From CAZBRS01 sp964494475 (GTDB lineage: Bacteria; Myxococcota_A; UBA9042; CAZBRS01), in contig CAZBRS010000025.1 of NCBI GenBank assembly GCA_964494475.1, positions 14,748 through 78,747 of the forward strand: a stretch of 64,000 bases of DNA. The letters are read 5' to 3'. The notes beneath the pieces are model-generated. The model was not told where the DNA came from and made no database searches. It worked only from the letters and a program-made list of their open reading frames with translations. Shown here piece after piece: positions 27,281 through 36,460 of the stretch; position 1 is the stretch's first letter, and every line of letters starts with the position of its first letter. A program made the position numbers and the translations under genes.

Positions 27281-28324
27281 TCAGGGCTCGTAGAGCCGAA
27301 CCCGCAACGAATAGGCCCCCCCGGCGCGCCCCGCGGGCACGTCGTCGCCCTTCCCGTCGATCACCGCGTAGACCGGGGCTCCCGGCAGCAGCAGCAGGTC
27401 GCGGATCACCGCTCCCGCGGGGTCGGCGTCGCAGTCCAGCGCCTCGGTCGTGGCGCCGCAGGGCGCGCCCGTCACGGTGAGCACGCCCTGCCACAGGCCG
27501 CCCGTCTCGAGCCGCAGTTCGGCCCGGCGCGGCCTCTCGTCGGCGAAGTCGGGCGACAGCGCGATCACGTGGTCCGGGGCGCCGCCGAAGGTGTCGGGCG
27601 GCGCGCCGTTCGCGCACGGCAGGTAGAAGCGATCGCGCGCCAGCGTGGTGTCGCCGTCGAGGCGCACCTCGCGGTAGGCCTGGCCGGCCTCGTCGACGAG
27701 CACGGGCGCGGCCGCGAACGACGACGAGCCCACCTCGCGGTCGCTGGGGCACGGGGCGTAGCCCGCCCCGTGGTTGAGCGCGACCTGCAGCCGGTAGGCC
27801 CCCGGACGGGCCTCCTCGCCCGAGGCCTCGACGAAAAGGTACAATCGCCCGGCGTCGAAGACGTCGAGCAGGTCGCTGGCGTGGCAGGCGGTCACGTGGC
27901 CCACGCGGCAGCCGCCCTGGGTCAACGTGAGCATGGCGCCCCAGTCAGCCTCGAGCCGCACGCGCAGCCCCGTTCCGACCGGGGCCTCGAGCCGGTACAC
28001 CTCCTCGCCGCCCTGCCCCGGCGTCGGGCACACCACGTCGACCGAGGCGAACTGATCCCCGAGCGCCACGAACTCCGGCGCGTCGACGAAGAACGACGTT
28101 CCGCTGGCGAGAGTGGCAAGCTCGGCGTAGGCGCACCACGAGGGGTCGTAGCCCTCGAACGTCTCGGGGTACGTGCGCTCCGGGTCGACGGCCTCGCCGA
28201 AGCCGTCGCGCGACAGGCCCTCGCCGAAGCCGTCGTAGGCCAGATCGGGGCCGTCCTGCGGCACGCGGAAGTTGACGCACGCGGCGAGCAGGAGCGGCAG
28301 GAGGAGCAGGCGCGAGCACGACAT
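27281..28324 (-). CDS. Lipoprotein of unknown function
   Basis: The 347-aa product begins MSCSRLLLLPLLLAAC, a lipoprotein signal with the lipidated cysteine at residue 16. Two repeats of DGFGE follow (YDGFGEGLSRDGFGEAVD). The rest looks like two beta-rich modules resembling pre-peptidase-type sandwich domains (AGRLYLFVEASGEEARPGAY, then VYAVIDGKGDDVPAG), with several cysteine pairs. No catalytic motif is seen. ATG 28324 is preferred over an ATG 12 codons upstream because the signal peptide starts there. It is divergent from the GH15/porin gene. Confidence 0.65.
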   Translation of the reverse strand: MSCSRLLLLPLLLAACVNFRVPQDGPDLAYDGFGEGLSRDGFGEAVDPERTYPETFEGYDPSWCAYAELATLASGTSFFVDAPEFVALGDQFASVDVVCPTPGQGGEEVYRLEAPVGTGLRVRLEADWGAMLTLTQGGCRVGHVTACHASDLLDVFDAGRLYLFVEASGEEARPGAYRLQVALNHGAGYAPCPSDREVGSSSFAAAPVLVDEAGQAYREVRLDGDTTLARDRFYLPCANGAPPDTFGGAPDHVIALSPDFADERPRRAELRLETGGLWQGVLTVTGAPCGATTEALDCDADPAGAVIRDLLLLPGAPVYAVIDGKGDDVPAGRAGGAYSLRVRLYEP

Positions 28325-28353
28325 GGGGGCATGGTAGCGACGCGGATTGGCCC

Positions 28354-28382
28354 CTGTCAAATGGACGCTGTTCGGCTATACT
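28354..28382 (+). promoter_or_regulatory. Sigma70-type promoter of the starch-utilisation genes
   Basis: CTGTCA (28354-28359), a 17-bp spacer and TATACT (28377-28382) lie 54 bp upstream of the GH15 ATG. They resemble the promoter at 25273-25300. Confidence 0.5.
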
Positions 28383-28435
28383 TCCGGCGCGGTGCGCCCG
28401 GCGGGGGGCGCGACGGAACCATCCCGGGGAAGAAC

Positions 28436-31400
28436 ATGCCACGCCTATGGTCCCTGGCCGCCCTGGCCTTCGTGCTCGCGTGGGGCAGCGCCACGCCGAC
28501 GGTCGCCGCCACGCGCACCTGGAACTTCCTGACCACCGGAAACGGCCACGGCTTCCAGGTCTACGACCGCGACCAGCACCGCGTGAAGACGTTCCTCGAG
28601 CACCCCTACCGCTACGTGGCCCCCGGCGACGCAGGCCGCACCTGGGGCGTCGGTCGCCGCAACCTGGCCCACGATCTCTACTTCGGCGTGCGCGCGGGCG
28701 GCCAGACCACCTGGCTGCACGATCAGCCCGAGGTCGAGTACGAGGCCGAGACCAACGTCATCCACGCCTGGTCGACCCAGTCGGGCGTGCGCACCGACAC
28801 CTACTACGTGGCCCCCTTCGGCTACGAGGGCAACGCGCTGGTCATGCTGATCAAGGCCACGTCCGCGTCGGGCGGCGCCGTCTCGGTGTACGCCAAGCCC
28901 AACCTCAAGCTGGGCCAGGGCCGCGTCGATCCCGGCGAAGAGGGCGAGTCCATCGCCTTCGGCAGCCGCGCCGGACTCGACTACCTGGTCGAGACGGGCC
29001 CCGGCGGCGGCCACGTGGTCTACCTGCCCATCGGGGGTTACGACCACGCCGGCTGCGGCGGCGACAGCGACCTGTACGACGCGGTCAAGACGTCGGGCAG
29101 CGCCGGCGACACGCGCACGTGCAACGGCGCGGGTCGGGTGGCCGTGTTCCAGCGCGACCTCACCCTGGCCGCGAACGAGAGCGCCTGGTGGGGGCTGGCC
29201 GTGCTCTTCGTGAACGACAACCCGAACGACGCCGCCGCCGGCCAGTTCAAGGACGACCGCAGCGTCGACCAGATCGTCGATCTGTGGGCCGCGTTCCTTG
29301 CCGACCGCGAGCCCGGCGCGCTGCACGCCGGCGTGCTGGCCGAGTGGGAAGCCTGGCGCACCCACCGCGAGGCGCCGGGCCTCGACGCCACCGAGACGAA
29401 GCTCTGGCGGCAATCCGAGGCCATCCTGCGCATGGGCCAGATCCGCGAGGCTCGCCAGGCCAACCGCAAGAACCACGGCATGATGCTGGCCGCCCTGCCG
29501 GTGGGCGAGTGGCACACCGGCTGGCTGCGCGACGGGCTCTACGCGGTGGTCGCCCTCGCCAAGCTGGCCCACCACGACGAGGCCAAGCTGGCCGTCGAGA
29601 TGGTGCTGGGCGCCGACAACAGCTTCTTCGCGGGCCCCAACTACCTGAAGAAGCCCTACCGCGTCTCGACCTGCCGCTACTTCGGCAACGGCCTCGAGGA
29701 GGCCGACTTCAACAACGACGGGCCGAACCTCGAGACGGATGGCTGGGGTCTGGTGCTGTGGGCCGCCCGCATGGCCCTCGACAGCTCGTGCGACCTGGCC
29801 TGGCTCGACCAGCCCACGTGGCGGGGCGACACCGTCTTCGAGGCGCTCACCGAGGTGGCCGGCGACATCGAAGAGCACCTGCAGGGCGGCCTGCCCGAGG
29901 CCGACGCCTCGATCTGGGAGGTGCACTGGAACCGCCGCCAGGTCTTCACCTACACGGCGGCCTGCCAGGCGCGCGGCCTCTACGACTTCGCAGACATCGC
30001 CAAGGTCTACGGCCGCGACGACCTGTACTCCAAGTACAAGGGCCTGGCCGACGACATGGTCGCGGCCATGGAGTCGGCGCTCGTCTACAGCGCCACCAAC
30101 GGCCTGGCCAGCCACATGGGCGTGGCCGGCAGCCCCGTGCACGTCGACGGCTCGACCGTCGAGGCCTTCTCGTGGGATCTCATCCCCACCTCGAGCCCCA
30201 TCTTCACCGGCACGCTCAACGAGTACGCCAAGCTGCTCACCGCCTTCGGCGGCTACCGGCGGCTCGAGCCCCAGCTCTCGCTCACGGGCCAGTCGGGCGC
30301 CAACGAGTACGACCTCTCCGAGTGGATCCTGCTCGATCTGCGCATCTCCGACGCCTGGCGCCGCAGCGGCGACACGACCCAGGCCGACCTGCTGCTCGAC
30401 AAGGTCACGACCCACGCGGCCGTCAACGACTTCCAGGTGCCCGAGCTCTTCGACGCCAACAACGGCCGCTACACGGGCGTGGTGCCCATGGTCGGCTACG
30501 GCGCCGGCGCGTGGATCATGACGCAGATGCACAAGGCCGGCTTCCGCGACCCCAAGCCGCTCTCGGGCCTCGAGCATTGCGTCGCGGTGCAGCCCGAGCC
30601 ACCTCCCGAGGGCGTCGACGTGGTGCACTGGGATCCGGGGCAGCCGCCCGACGACACGAACCCCTACAACCCCTACCCCGACACCAACCAGCCGGGCGAC
30701 GACCCCGCGGGGCCCGCCGCCGACGGCGCCGAGGTCGACGTGGCGCTCCACGACGGCGCGGCCGCGTTCTGCGCCATGACGCGCTTCGGCGACCGAGCGC
30801 CAGCCGGAGGCGCCCTGGTGCTGCTCGCGCTCGCGTTCGCCATGACGCACTTGCGCCGCCGGACGGCAGTCCGTCGTTCCGGAGAAAGCCGGAACCCAGG
30901 ACACGAATCCGACAAGACGCTCGGATGCGTCGTGGTCGCCCTCGCGGTCCTGGTTGGCGCGGGCCCCATCGGGGCCACCGAGGCGCCTCCGGTCGCCGCG
31001 GCCCCCGAGGCCGAAGGCGACGAGGCCGAGGGCGAGCCCGGCGGGTTTCCCCCCGTGTGGAAGGTCGACTTCCACGGCTACGCGCGCATGCCGCTGCGCT
31101 GGGAGGGCAGCCCGTTCTCTCCCCGCCCGCCGTACCTGGTCGACGACAACTACTACCTGTCGGGCTTCCAGTACCTGCGCCTCGGCGAGACCGACTGGGC
31201 CGAGCTCTTCCTGGGCGTGCGGCACGGCAACACGCGCTTCGTGGCCGGCTTCTTCGCCTCGCAGTTCTCCGACTGGAGCGAGAACTCGCTCTCGGGGCAG
31301 TGGGGCATCGCGACCGCCGCCATCGAGCACACCTTCGAGCCTCACCCGTACCTGGCCCTCGACCTGAAGGCCGGCATGTTCTGGGAGCGCATGGGCCACC

Positions 31401-32338
31401 TGCTGCCCTACGACACCTACCTGTTCGGGCGCACCCACCAGGCGGGCGCCGTGCTCGGCACGCGCTTCTCGTACGGCGACTGGCGCGCGCGGCTCAAGGC
31501 CGGCTACGGCGCCCACGCCGACCTCATCAACGCCAACCAGGGCTTCACGCCCCTCGGCTTCGTGAGCCTGGGCGCCGGCTGGCGCTTCGTCGATGTAGAC
31601 GCCTACCTGCTGAAGGCCTGGACCCGCGACAGCGAGCGCGAGTTCGCCATCGTCGAGGACGGCGATCTGCGCGTGCTCGGCTTCGAGATCGACGTGTTCG
31701 TGCCCTACGCCGGCCCCCTCGCGTTCTACGTGGCCCACTACCAGGCCGAGAACGTGCTCTTCCTGGCCAACGCCTTCGAGCTGCTGCACAGCACCGGCGG
31801 CCGCGGCCTCACCGAGAACTTCTTCGGGGCCGACTCCGAGAACGGCACCGGCGAGATCCGCGTGGTGGCCCTCGACTGGCAACTGCAGGCGCGCGCGCTG
31901 CTCCGCGACCTGGGCCGGCGTCCCGGCGATCCGCTCCGTCGCTGGCTCGACGGGCTCACGCTGCGCGTCTACGGCATGACCGCCACGGTCCTCAGCCGCC
32001 AGCAGTCCGAAGACCCCCTCGAGAACCGCCACGATCGCACCTACCTGAAGTGGGGCGTCGAGCCGCGCTACGCCCTGCCCCACCCCTTGCGCCTGCTGTG
32101 GTTGGCGCTGCGCTACGATCGCGTCATCAACGACACCGACCACGAGTCCATGTCCTTCCGCGTGACGACCTCCATGTTCGGGGTGACGCCCCTGAAGGGC
32201 CTCGACGTGTTCTTCGCGTGGTCGCACTACGGCTACGGCGAGAACGTCAAGCTGCGGCCCAACCAGATCCCGGGCGACCGCTCGGTCACCGACCCCGATG
32301 GCGATGTCTTCAAGCTCCAGGCCCAGATCGCGTGGTAA
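28436..32338 (+). CDS. GH15 glucoamylase-like protein fused in frame to porin-like beta-barrel
   Basis: A single 1300-codon frame holds two proteins. Residues 1-24 are a signal peptide. About 25-740 is a GH15 glucoamylase-type domain with likely general acid E495 (SIWEVHWNRRQVFTY) and general base E670 (VPELFDANNGRYTG). Residues 779-809 (C, hydrophobic helix, HLRRR) look like a MYXO-CTERM-like anchor that should end the first protein. A palindromic repeat (30876-30895) then reads through, followed by a second signal-like helix (about 833-850). An outer-membrane barrel of about 424 aa (876-1300) ends in Trp. An out-of-frame ATG at 30925 followed by a one-base shift would give an ordinary signal peptide for the barrel, so the fusion may reflect insertion or frameshift. 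GGGGAAG precedes ATG 28436. Confidence 0.8.
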   Translation: MPRLWSLAALAFVLAWGSATPTVAATRTWNFLTTGNGHGFQVYDRDQHRVKTFLEHPYRYVAPGDAGRTWGVGRRNLAHDLYFGVRAGGQTTWLHDQPEVEYEAETNVIHAWSTQSGVRTDTYYVAPFGYEGNALVMLIKATSASGGAVSVYAKPNLKLGQGRVDPGEEGESIAFGSRAGLDYLVETGPGGGHVVYLPIGGYDHAGCGGDSDLYDAVKTSGSAGDTRTCNGAGRVAVFQRDLTLAANESAWWGLAVLFVNDNPNDAAAGQFKDDRSVDQIVDLWAAFLADREPGALHAGVLAEWEAWRTHREAPGLDATETKLWRQSEAILRMGQIREARQANRKNHGMMLAALPVGEWHTGWLRDGLYAVVALAKLAHHDEAKLAVEMVLGADNSFFAGPNYLKKPYRVSTCRYFGNGLEEADFNNDGPNLETDGWGLVLWAARMALDSSCDLAWLDQPTWRGDTVFEALTEVAGDIEEHLQGGLPEADASIWEVHWNRRQVFTYTAACQARGLYDFADIAKVYGRDDLYSKYKGLADDMVAAMESALVYSATNGLASHMGVAGSPVHVDGSTVEAFSWDLIPTSSPIFTGTLNEYAKLLTAFGGYRRLEPQLSLTGQSGANEYDLSEWILLDLRISDAWRRSGDTTQADLLLDKVTTHAAVNDFQVPELFDANNGRYTGVVPMVGYGAGAWIMTQMHKAGFRDPKPLSGLEHCVAVQPEPPPEGVDVVHWDPGQPPDDTNPYNPYPDTNQPGDDPAGPAADGAEVDVALHDGAAAFCAMTRFGDRAPAGGALVLLALAFAMTHLRRRTAVRRSGESRNPGHESDKTLGCVVVALAVLVGAGPIGATEAPPVAAAPEAEGDEAEGEPGGFPPVWKVDFHGYARMPLRWEGSPFSPRPPYLVDDNYYLSGFQYLRLGETDWAELFLGVRHGNTRFVAGFFASQFSDWSENSLSGQWGIATAAIEHTFEPHPYLALDLKAGMFWERMGHLLPYDTYLFGRTHQAGAVLGTRFSYGDWRARLKAGYGAHADLINANQGFTPLGFVSLGAGWRFVDVDAYLLKAWTRDSEREFAIVEDGDLRVLGFEIDVFVPYAGPLAFYVAHYQAENVLFLANAFELLHSTGGRGLTENFFGADSENGTGEIRVVALDWQLQARALLRDLGRRPGDPLRRWLDGLTLRVYGMTATVLSRQQSEDPLENRHDRTYLKWGVEPRYALPHPLRLLWLALRYDRVINDTDHESMSFRVTTSMFGVTPLKGLDVFFAWSHYGYGENVKLRPNQIPGDRSVTDPDGDVFKLQAQIAW
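30876..30895. repeat. Palindromic repeat inside the GH15/porin frame
   Basis: GTTCCGG (30876-30882) and CCGGAAC (30889-30895) flank AGAAAG. Form and flanking bases (CCGTCGTTCC...GGAACCCAGG) resemble the widespread ATTCCCGCGAAAGCGGGAAT-type intergenic repeats, which translate on the other strand as WVPAF-type peptides. It lies exactly between the two domains. Confidence 0.55.
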
Positions 32339-32351
32339 CGAGGAGGAAGAG

Positions 32352-34526
32352 ATGATGTCCCTGCGCACCCTGTTCGTGCTCGTGCTCCTGGCGGGCTTGC
32401 CCGCGTGCCTCGACTCGGACCAGTACGACGACCGCGACACGTCGAACACCGACGACGTGCTGGTCGACACGCTGACCGACACGCCCACCCAGACCGACTG
32501 GACCGGCGACTTCACCGGCGACTTCACCGGCGACTTCACGGGCGACTTCACCGGTGACTGGACGGACGACACCACCCCCGACGTGACGCCCGACACCGCC
32601 GACGTGCCCGACGACGGCGTGGAGCCCGACGTGTGCGTGCCCGCCGAGTTGACCGAGTGCGAGGTCACCTTCAACGTGCCCGTGACCAGCCCCACGCCCC
32701 AGGAGTACGTGTGGCTCACCGGCAACCTCACGGGCTGGGCCACCACCCTCGAGGCCGGCGCCATCGCGCTCTCGCAGGAGGGCGGCGAGTGGATGGTCGA
32801 CGTGCTGCTCTCGGACGCCCAGGCGCTCGAGTACAAATTCCTGATCAAGTGGCCCGACGGCGGTCAGCAATGGTGCGTGCTGAACTTCGATCGCTCGTTC
32901 GACTGCGCCCCGGCGGCGCCGAACCTGGTGCAGACCGTCGAATGCGGCCAGACCGACTGCGGCGACGTGCCCGACCCCACCTGCGACGACGGCGTGAAGA
33001 ACCAGGGCGAGGAGAAGGTCGACTGCGGCGGCCCCTGCGACGCCTGCCCCACCGAAGAGAAGGACTACGACTGGCGCGACGCCATCTTGTACTTCGTGTT
33101 CGTCGACCGCTTCTTCGACGGCGATGCCTCGAACAATTCGAGCGTAGCGGGCGTCGAGGCGACGGCCAACTACCAGGGCGGCGATCTCAAGGGCGTGAAG
33201 GAGAAGCTGCCCTACCTGGCCGACCTCGGCGTCACCGCCATCTGGATCACGGCGCCCTACGACAACCGCGACGTCAAGGGCCACGGCATGGGCAGCGACA
33301 ACCACGACTACTCGGGCTTCCACGGCTACTGGCCCTCGCCCCCCGCGTCGGGGCTGAAGGTCGAGCCCCGCATCGGCGACTCCGACGACCTCAAGGACCT
33401 GATCGACACGGCCCACGACGAGTACGGCATGAAGGTCGTGTTCGACTATGTCATGAACCACGTCGACAACGAGAGCGCCCTGTACAAGGCCCACAAGGAC
33501 GCCTGGTTCCACCCGTACAAGGACTGCCAGTCGAGCGGCTGGGGCGTCGACTGCTGGTTCACCGACTACCTGCCCGACTTCGACTTCGACGTGAAGGAGG
33601 CCCGCGACTGGTCCGTGAACGACGCCATCGCCTGGGCCAAGGAGTTCAAGGTCGACGGCTTCCGCCTCGACGCCATCAAGCACGTCGAGCAGAGCTGGCT
33701 CACGCAGCTGCGCTCGGCGCTGAACGCCGAGTTCCCGAACAAATCCTTCTACCTGGTGGGCGAGACGTTCGAGTACCAGAACTGCCAGTACATCCAGAGC
33801 TTCGTGAACCCGAACACCAAGCTCGACGGGCAGTTCGACTTCCCGCTGCGCGCACGCCTGGCCAAGAAGGTGCTGCTGCGCCAGGAGAAGCTCGGCGATC
33901 TGAACGGCGACCTCGACTGGCTGCAGGGCTGCTACCCGGGCTCGGTCATGTCGACCTTCATCGGCAACCACGACCTGCCCCGCGCCATCCACGTGGCCGA
34001 CGGCAAGTTCGGCGACCAGGACAGCGGCGGCTGGAGCAAAGGCTGGATCCCCGGCGACTACCCCACGGTCACCGCCGCCGGCCCCTACCGCCGGCTGGGC
34101 CTCGCCTACACCGTGCTCCTCACCATCCCCGGCGTGCCCCTGGTCTACTACGGCGACGAGATCGGCCTGGCCGGCGGCGCCGACCCCGACAACCGCCGCA
34201 TGATGACCTTCAGCGGCTGGAACCAGAACCAGCAGTGGCTCCACGACCGCATCAAGAAGCTGACGGCCATCCGCAACGAGCACCCCGTGCTCCGCTACGG
34301 CCAGCGCACGGGCTTCCACTTCGGCTACGACAGCTACGGCTACAAGATGACGGCCACCTACGAGACCCTCTACGTGCTCGTGAACCGCGCCGACAACGCC
34401 GACAACGTGCAGGGCGTCCCGGACGGCGCCTACACCGACCTCATCTCGGGCGGCAACGTCACGGTCACGGGCGGCAAGGTCAGCGTGCCGGGGCAGGATG
34501 CCATGATCCTGAGGGCGGCGGACTAG
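32352..34526 (+). CDS. GH13 alpha-amylase-family lipoprotein
   Basis: The 724-aa lipoprotein (LPAC, lipidation about residue 19) has an Asp/Thr-rich linker with five TGDF/TGDW tandem units (about 51-70). A starch-binding-like beta domain follows (about 100-200, EYVWLTGNLTGWATTLEAG). The GH13 barrel has all four regions: DYVMNH (D365), GFRLDAIKH with nucleophile D440, LVGETF with acid/base E471, and IGNHD with D541. It would hydrolyse alpha-1,4-glucans at the cell surface. AGGAGG precedes ATG 32352; a second ATG follows at once. It starts 13 bp after the GH15/porin frame, so surface amylase, barrel and glucoamylase form one starch-use operon. Confidence 0.93.
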   Translation: MMSLRTLFVLVLLAGLPACLDSDQYDDRDTSNTDDVLVDTLTDTPTQTDWTGDFTGDFTGDFTGDFTGDWTDDTTPDVTPDTADVPDDGVEPDVCVPAELTECEVTFNVPVTSPTPQEYVWLTGNLTGWATTLEAGAIALSQEGGEWMVDVLLSDAQALEYKFLIKWPDGGQQWCVLNFDRSFDCAPAAPNLVQTVECGQTDCGDVPDPTCDDGVKNQGEEKVDCGGPCDACPTEEKDYDWRDAILYFVFVDRFFDGDASNNSSVAGVEATANYQGGDLKGVKEKLPYLADLGVTAIWITAPYDNRDVKGHGMGSDNHDYSGFHGYWPSPPASGLKVEPRIGDSDDLKDLIDTAHDEYGMKVVFDYVMNHVDNESALYKAHKDAWFHPYKDCQSSGWGVDCWFTDYLPDFDFDVKEARDWSVNDAIAWAKEFKVDGFRLDAIKHVEQSWLTQLRSALNAEFPNKSFYLVGETFEYQNCQYIQSFVNPNTKLDGQFDFPLRARLAKKVLLRQEKLGDLNGDLDWLQGCYPGSVMSTFIGNHDLPRAIHVADGKFGDQDSGGWSKGWIPGDYPTVTAAGPYRRLGLAYTVLLTIPGVPLVYYGDEIGLAGGADPDNRRMMTFSGWNQNQQWLHDRIKKLTAIRNEHPVLRYGQRTGFHFGYDSYGYKMTATYETLYVLVNRADNADNVQGVPDGAYTDLISGGNVTVTGGKVSVPGQDAMILRAAD
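32502..32561 (+). repeat. Five 12-bp in-frame tandem repeats (TGDF linker)
   Basis: Five 12-bp units of the ACCGGCGACTTC type encode TGDF x4 plus TGDW in the lipoprotein linker. The first three units are identical, which suggests recent slippage. Confidence 0.85.
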
Positions 34527-34561
34527 AGACGGCCCCCCTTGGCCGCCTGGAGGTGGTCTCG

Positions 34562-35809
34562 ATGATCCGCGCGATAGAGGCGCTCAACTACCGCTGCCTT
34601 CGGCACGTCCGCCAGACCCTCGGTCCTTTTCACGTGCTCGTGGGCCCTAACGCCAGCGGAAAGAGCACGTTCCTCGACGTGGTCGCGTTCCTCGGAAGGC
34701 TGGTGCGCGATGGACTGGACGCGGCGGTCTCGGAACGGACGTCCAACTTCTACGACCTGGTGTGGGGCCGCTCCGGAGCCCGATTCGAGCTTGCGATCGA
34801 AGCCTGCGTAGCCCCCGACGGGGAGCCCGATTCGGCCTCGCCGTTGCACTTCGACACCGTTCGCTACGAGTGCGCCGTATCGATCGACGGCGGGCTCGTT
34901 CGGCTGGCGTCCGAGGATCTGCTGGTCGGCGGTTCGTCTCGACTCCGATCTTCACCTCGAACCGCCGGCGCCAGAACGCCGGGCTCACTCGCGCGTGGAA
35001 GCTCGCGCGATGGCTGGAGGTCCCTGGTCTCGGCGGTCAACGGTCTTTACGAGATAGAGACCGAGACGTCGGCGTCCCTCGGGGGCAGCCGCACGTTCTA
35101 TCGTTTCCCGCGTCAACCGGATCGATCCGTGCTCAGCTTCTTCAACGTCGACGACCGCGACCTTCCGGTCGTCAGTCGACTCACGCGAACCCTGAAGGAA
35201 GGTGTAGCGCGCGTCGACCTCGACAACCGCGCCTTGCGCGCGCCCAGCGCGCCGGGTCAGGGGCAGGGATTGCGAGTCGACGGCAGCGGCCTTCCGTGGG
35301 TTATCTCGGAGTTGTCCAAGAGAAACCCGGAGCGCTTCCGTGACTGGATGGCCCACGTGAAGCTGGCGCTCCCGGGGCTGCAAGCCGTGCGCGTCGTCGA
35401 GCGCCCGGAAGACCGTCACAAATACGTGATGCTGCGCTACCCCGGCCGCCTCGACGTACCGTCGTGGATGCTTTCGGACGGGACGCTGCGCTTTCTCGCG
35501 TTGACCGTGTTGCCCTATGCCTCCCGTTGCGAAGGCACCTTCTTCGTCGAGGAGCCCGAGAACAGCATCCACCCACTGAACGTGCAGTTGGTCATGCAAT
35601 CCCTGACCTCGGTCTACCAGGGACAGGTTCTTCTCGCGACGCACTCTCCCGCGGTGGTCGCCGACGCGCGTTTGGACCAGATCCTGGTGGTCGAAAACGA
35701 CCGCCGTCGCGGCACGCGCCTCATCGAGGGGCCGCGACACCCCCTGCTCGTCGATTGGAAGGGAACCCCGAGCCTGCCTCACCTCTTCGCGGGAGGTATC
35801 CTCGGATGA
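34562..35809 (+). CDS. ABC-type (AAA_21/RecF-like) ATPase, putative defense protein
   Basis: The 415-aa protein is an SMC/RecF-type ATPase. Walker A is GPNASGKST (28-36), the signature is LSDGTLRF, Walker B is FFVEEPENSIHP (E330-E331) and the H-loop is LLATHSP. Between them lies a variable insert of about 230 residues. Proteins of this shape are the ATPase half of many antiphage pairs (OLD-, Gabija-, retron-like) and of other DNA-end sensors. GGAGGT lies 8 nt before ATG 34562. It follows the amylase gene by 35 bp, with no functional link to starch use, and overlaps its partner's start (ATGA). ATPase identity is sure; defense role is inferred. Confidence 0.85.
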   Translation: MIRAIEALNYRCLRHVRQTLGPFHVLVGPNASGKSTFLDVVAFLGRLVRDGLDAAVSERTSNFYDLVWGRSGARFELAIEACVAPDGEPDSASPLHFDTVRYECAVSIDGGLVRLASEDLLVGGSSRLRSSPRTAGARTPGSLARGSSRDGWRSLVSAVNGLYEIETETSASLGGSRTFYRFPRQPDRSVLSFFNVDDRDLPVVSRLTRTLKEGVARVDLDNRALRAPSAPGQGQGLRVDGSGLPWVISELSKRNPERFRDWMAHVKLALPGLQAVRVVERPEDRHKYVMLRYPGRLDVPSWMLSDGTLRFLALTVLPYASRCEGTFFVEEPENSIHPLNVQLVMQSLTSVYQGQVLLATHSPAVVADARLDQILVVENDRRRGTRLIEGPRHPLLVDWKGTPSLPHLFAGGILG

Positions 35810-36438
35810 GCCCTTCCAGCGATCACGTCGATCTCATGGTCCTCGTCGCAGACCGCGACATGAGAGCGGCTGTCGAGGGGCTCCTTGGCCGCACAGAAGC
35901 GTTGGGTATCCGTCGATTGCGTCACCGTGTCGAGTCGCATCCGAGGCACGACGCAGGCACGCGCCTCGACGCCGTCGCTTATCTCTCACCCTTCCGGGCG
36001 ATCGCCGGTCACGCCCTGGTGCTCTTCGACCGCGAAGGCTCGGGTTGGGAAGACCGCGCGGCGTCGGAGATCGAGTCGGAGACCGAGACCCGCCTCGCCG
36101 AGGCCGGCTGGGCAGGCCGTTCGGCGGTCATCGTCTTGGACCCCGAGTTGGAGGCCTGGGTGTGGAGCGACTCACCTCACGTCGACGACGCGCTGGGATG
36201 GAAAGGCCGACGGCCGGCGTTGCGCGAGTGGTTGCTGCAGCAAGTATGGCTTCATCCCGGTGCGTCGAAGCCCACGCGCCCCAAGGAGGCCATGGACGCC
36301 GCCTTGAGACGCGCGGGCAAGGTGCGGTCTTCGTCGCTGTTCCATGCCATGGCATCCAAGGTCACGGTCACGCGTTGCACGGACCGTTCGTTCGAAAAGC
36401 TCCGAGTCACGTTGCGAAAATGGTTCGGAACAGCGTGA
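35806..36438 (+). CDS. Partner protein of ABC-type ATPase, putative effector
   Basis: I do not recognise a named family. The 210-aa protein starts in the ATPase stop (ATGA) with GGGAGGT 8 nt upstream, so the two are made together. The acidic motifs MVLVADRD and ALVLFDREGSG, plus SAVIVLDPELEAWVW, sit on predicted strands. They give a Rossmann/TOPRIM-like pattern of acidic residues that could bind metal. The pairing ATPase plus small acidic-motif protein parallels split OLD/TOPRIM defense systems and AAA_21-DUF4276-type pairs. Nuclease activity is a guess from this arrangement. Confidence 0.65.
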   Translation: MSPSSDHVDLMVLVADRDMRAAVEGLLGRTEALGIRRLRHRVESHPRHDAGTRLDAVAYLSPFRAIAGHALVLFDREGSGWEDRAASEIESETETRLAEAGWAGRSAVIVLDPELEAWVWSDSPHVDDALGWKGRRPALREWLLQQVWLHPGASKPTRPKEAMDAALRRAGKVRSSSLFHAMASKVTVTRCTDRSFEKLRVTLRKWFGTA

Positions 36439-36460
36439 CCTACGCCCCGTCCGGGATCTC

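Noticed and set aside
27240..27293. Seventeen codons from ATG 27240, overlapping the antitoxin-fragment stop, as a toxin gene
   Set aside because: Far too short for RelE/ParE and without any of their motifs.
28445..32848. Very long open frame antisense to the GH15/porin and amylase genes, with others like it opposite most genes
   Set aside because: In high-GC DNA the opposite strand often stays open. The translations are Val/Gly/Arg/His-rich without domains, and the plus-strand frames have clear enzyme motifs.
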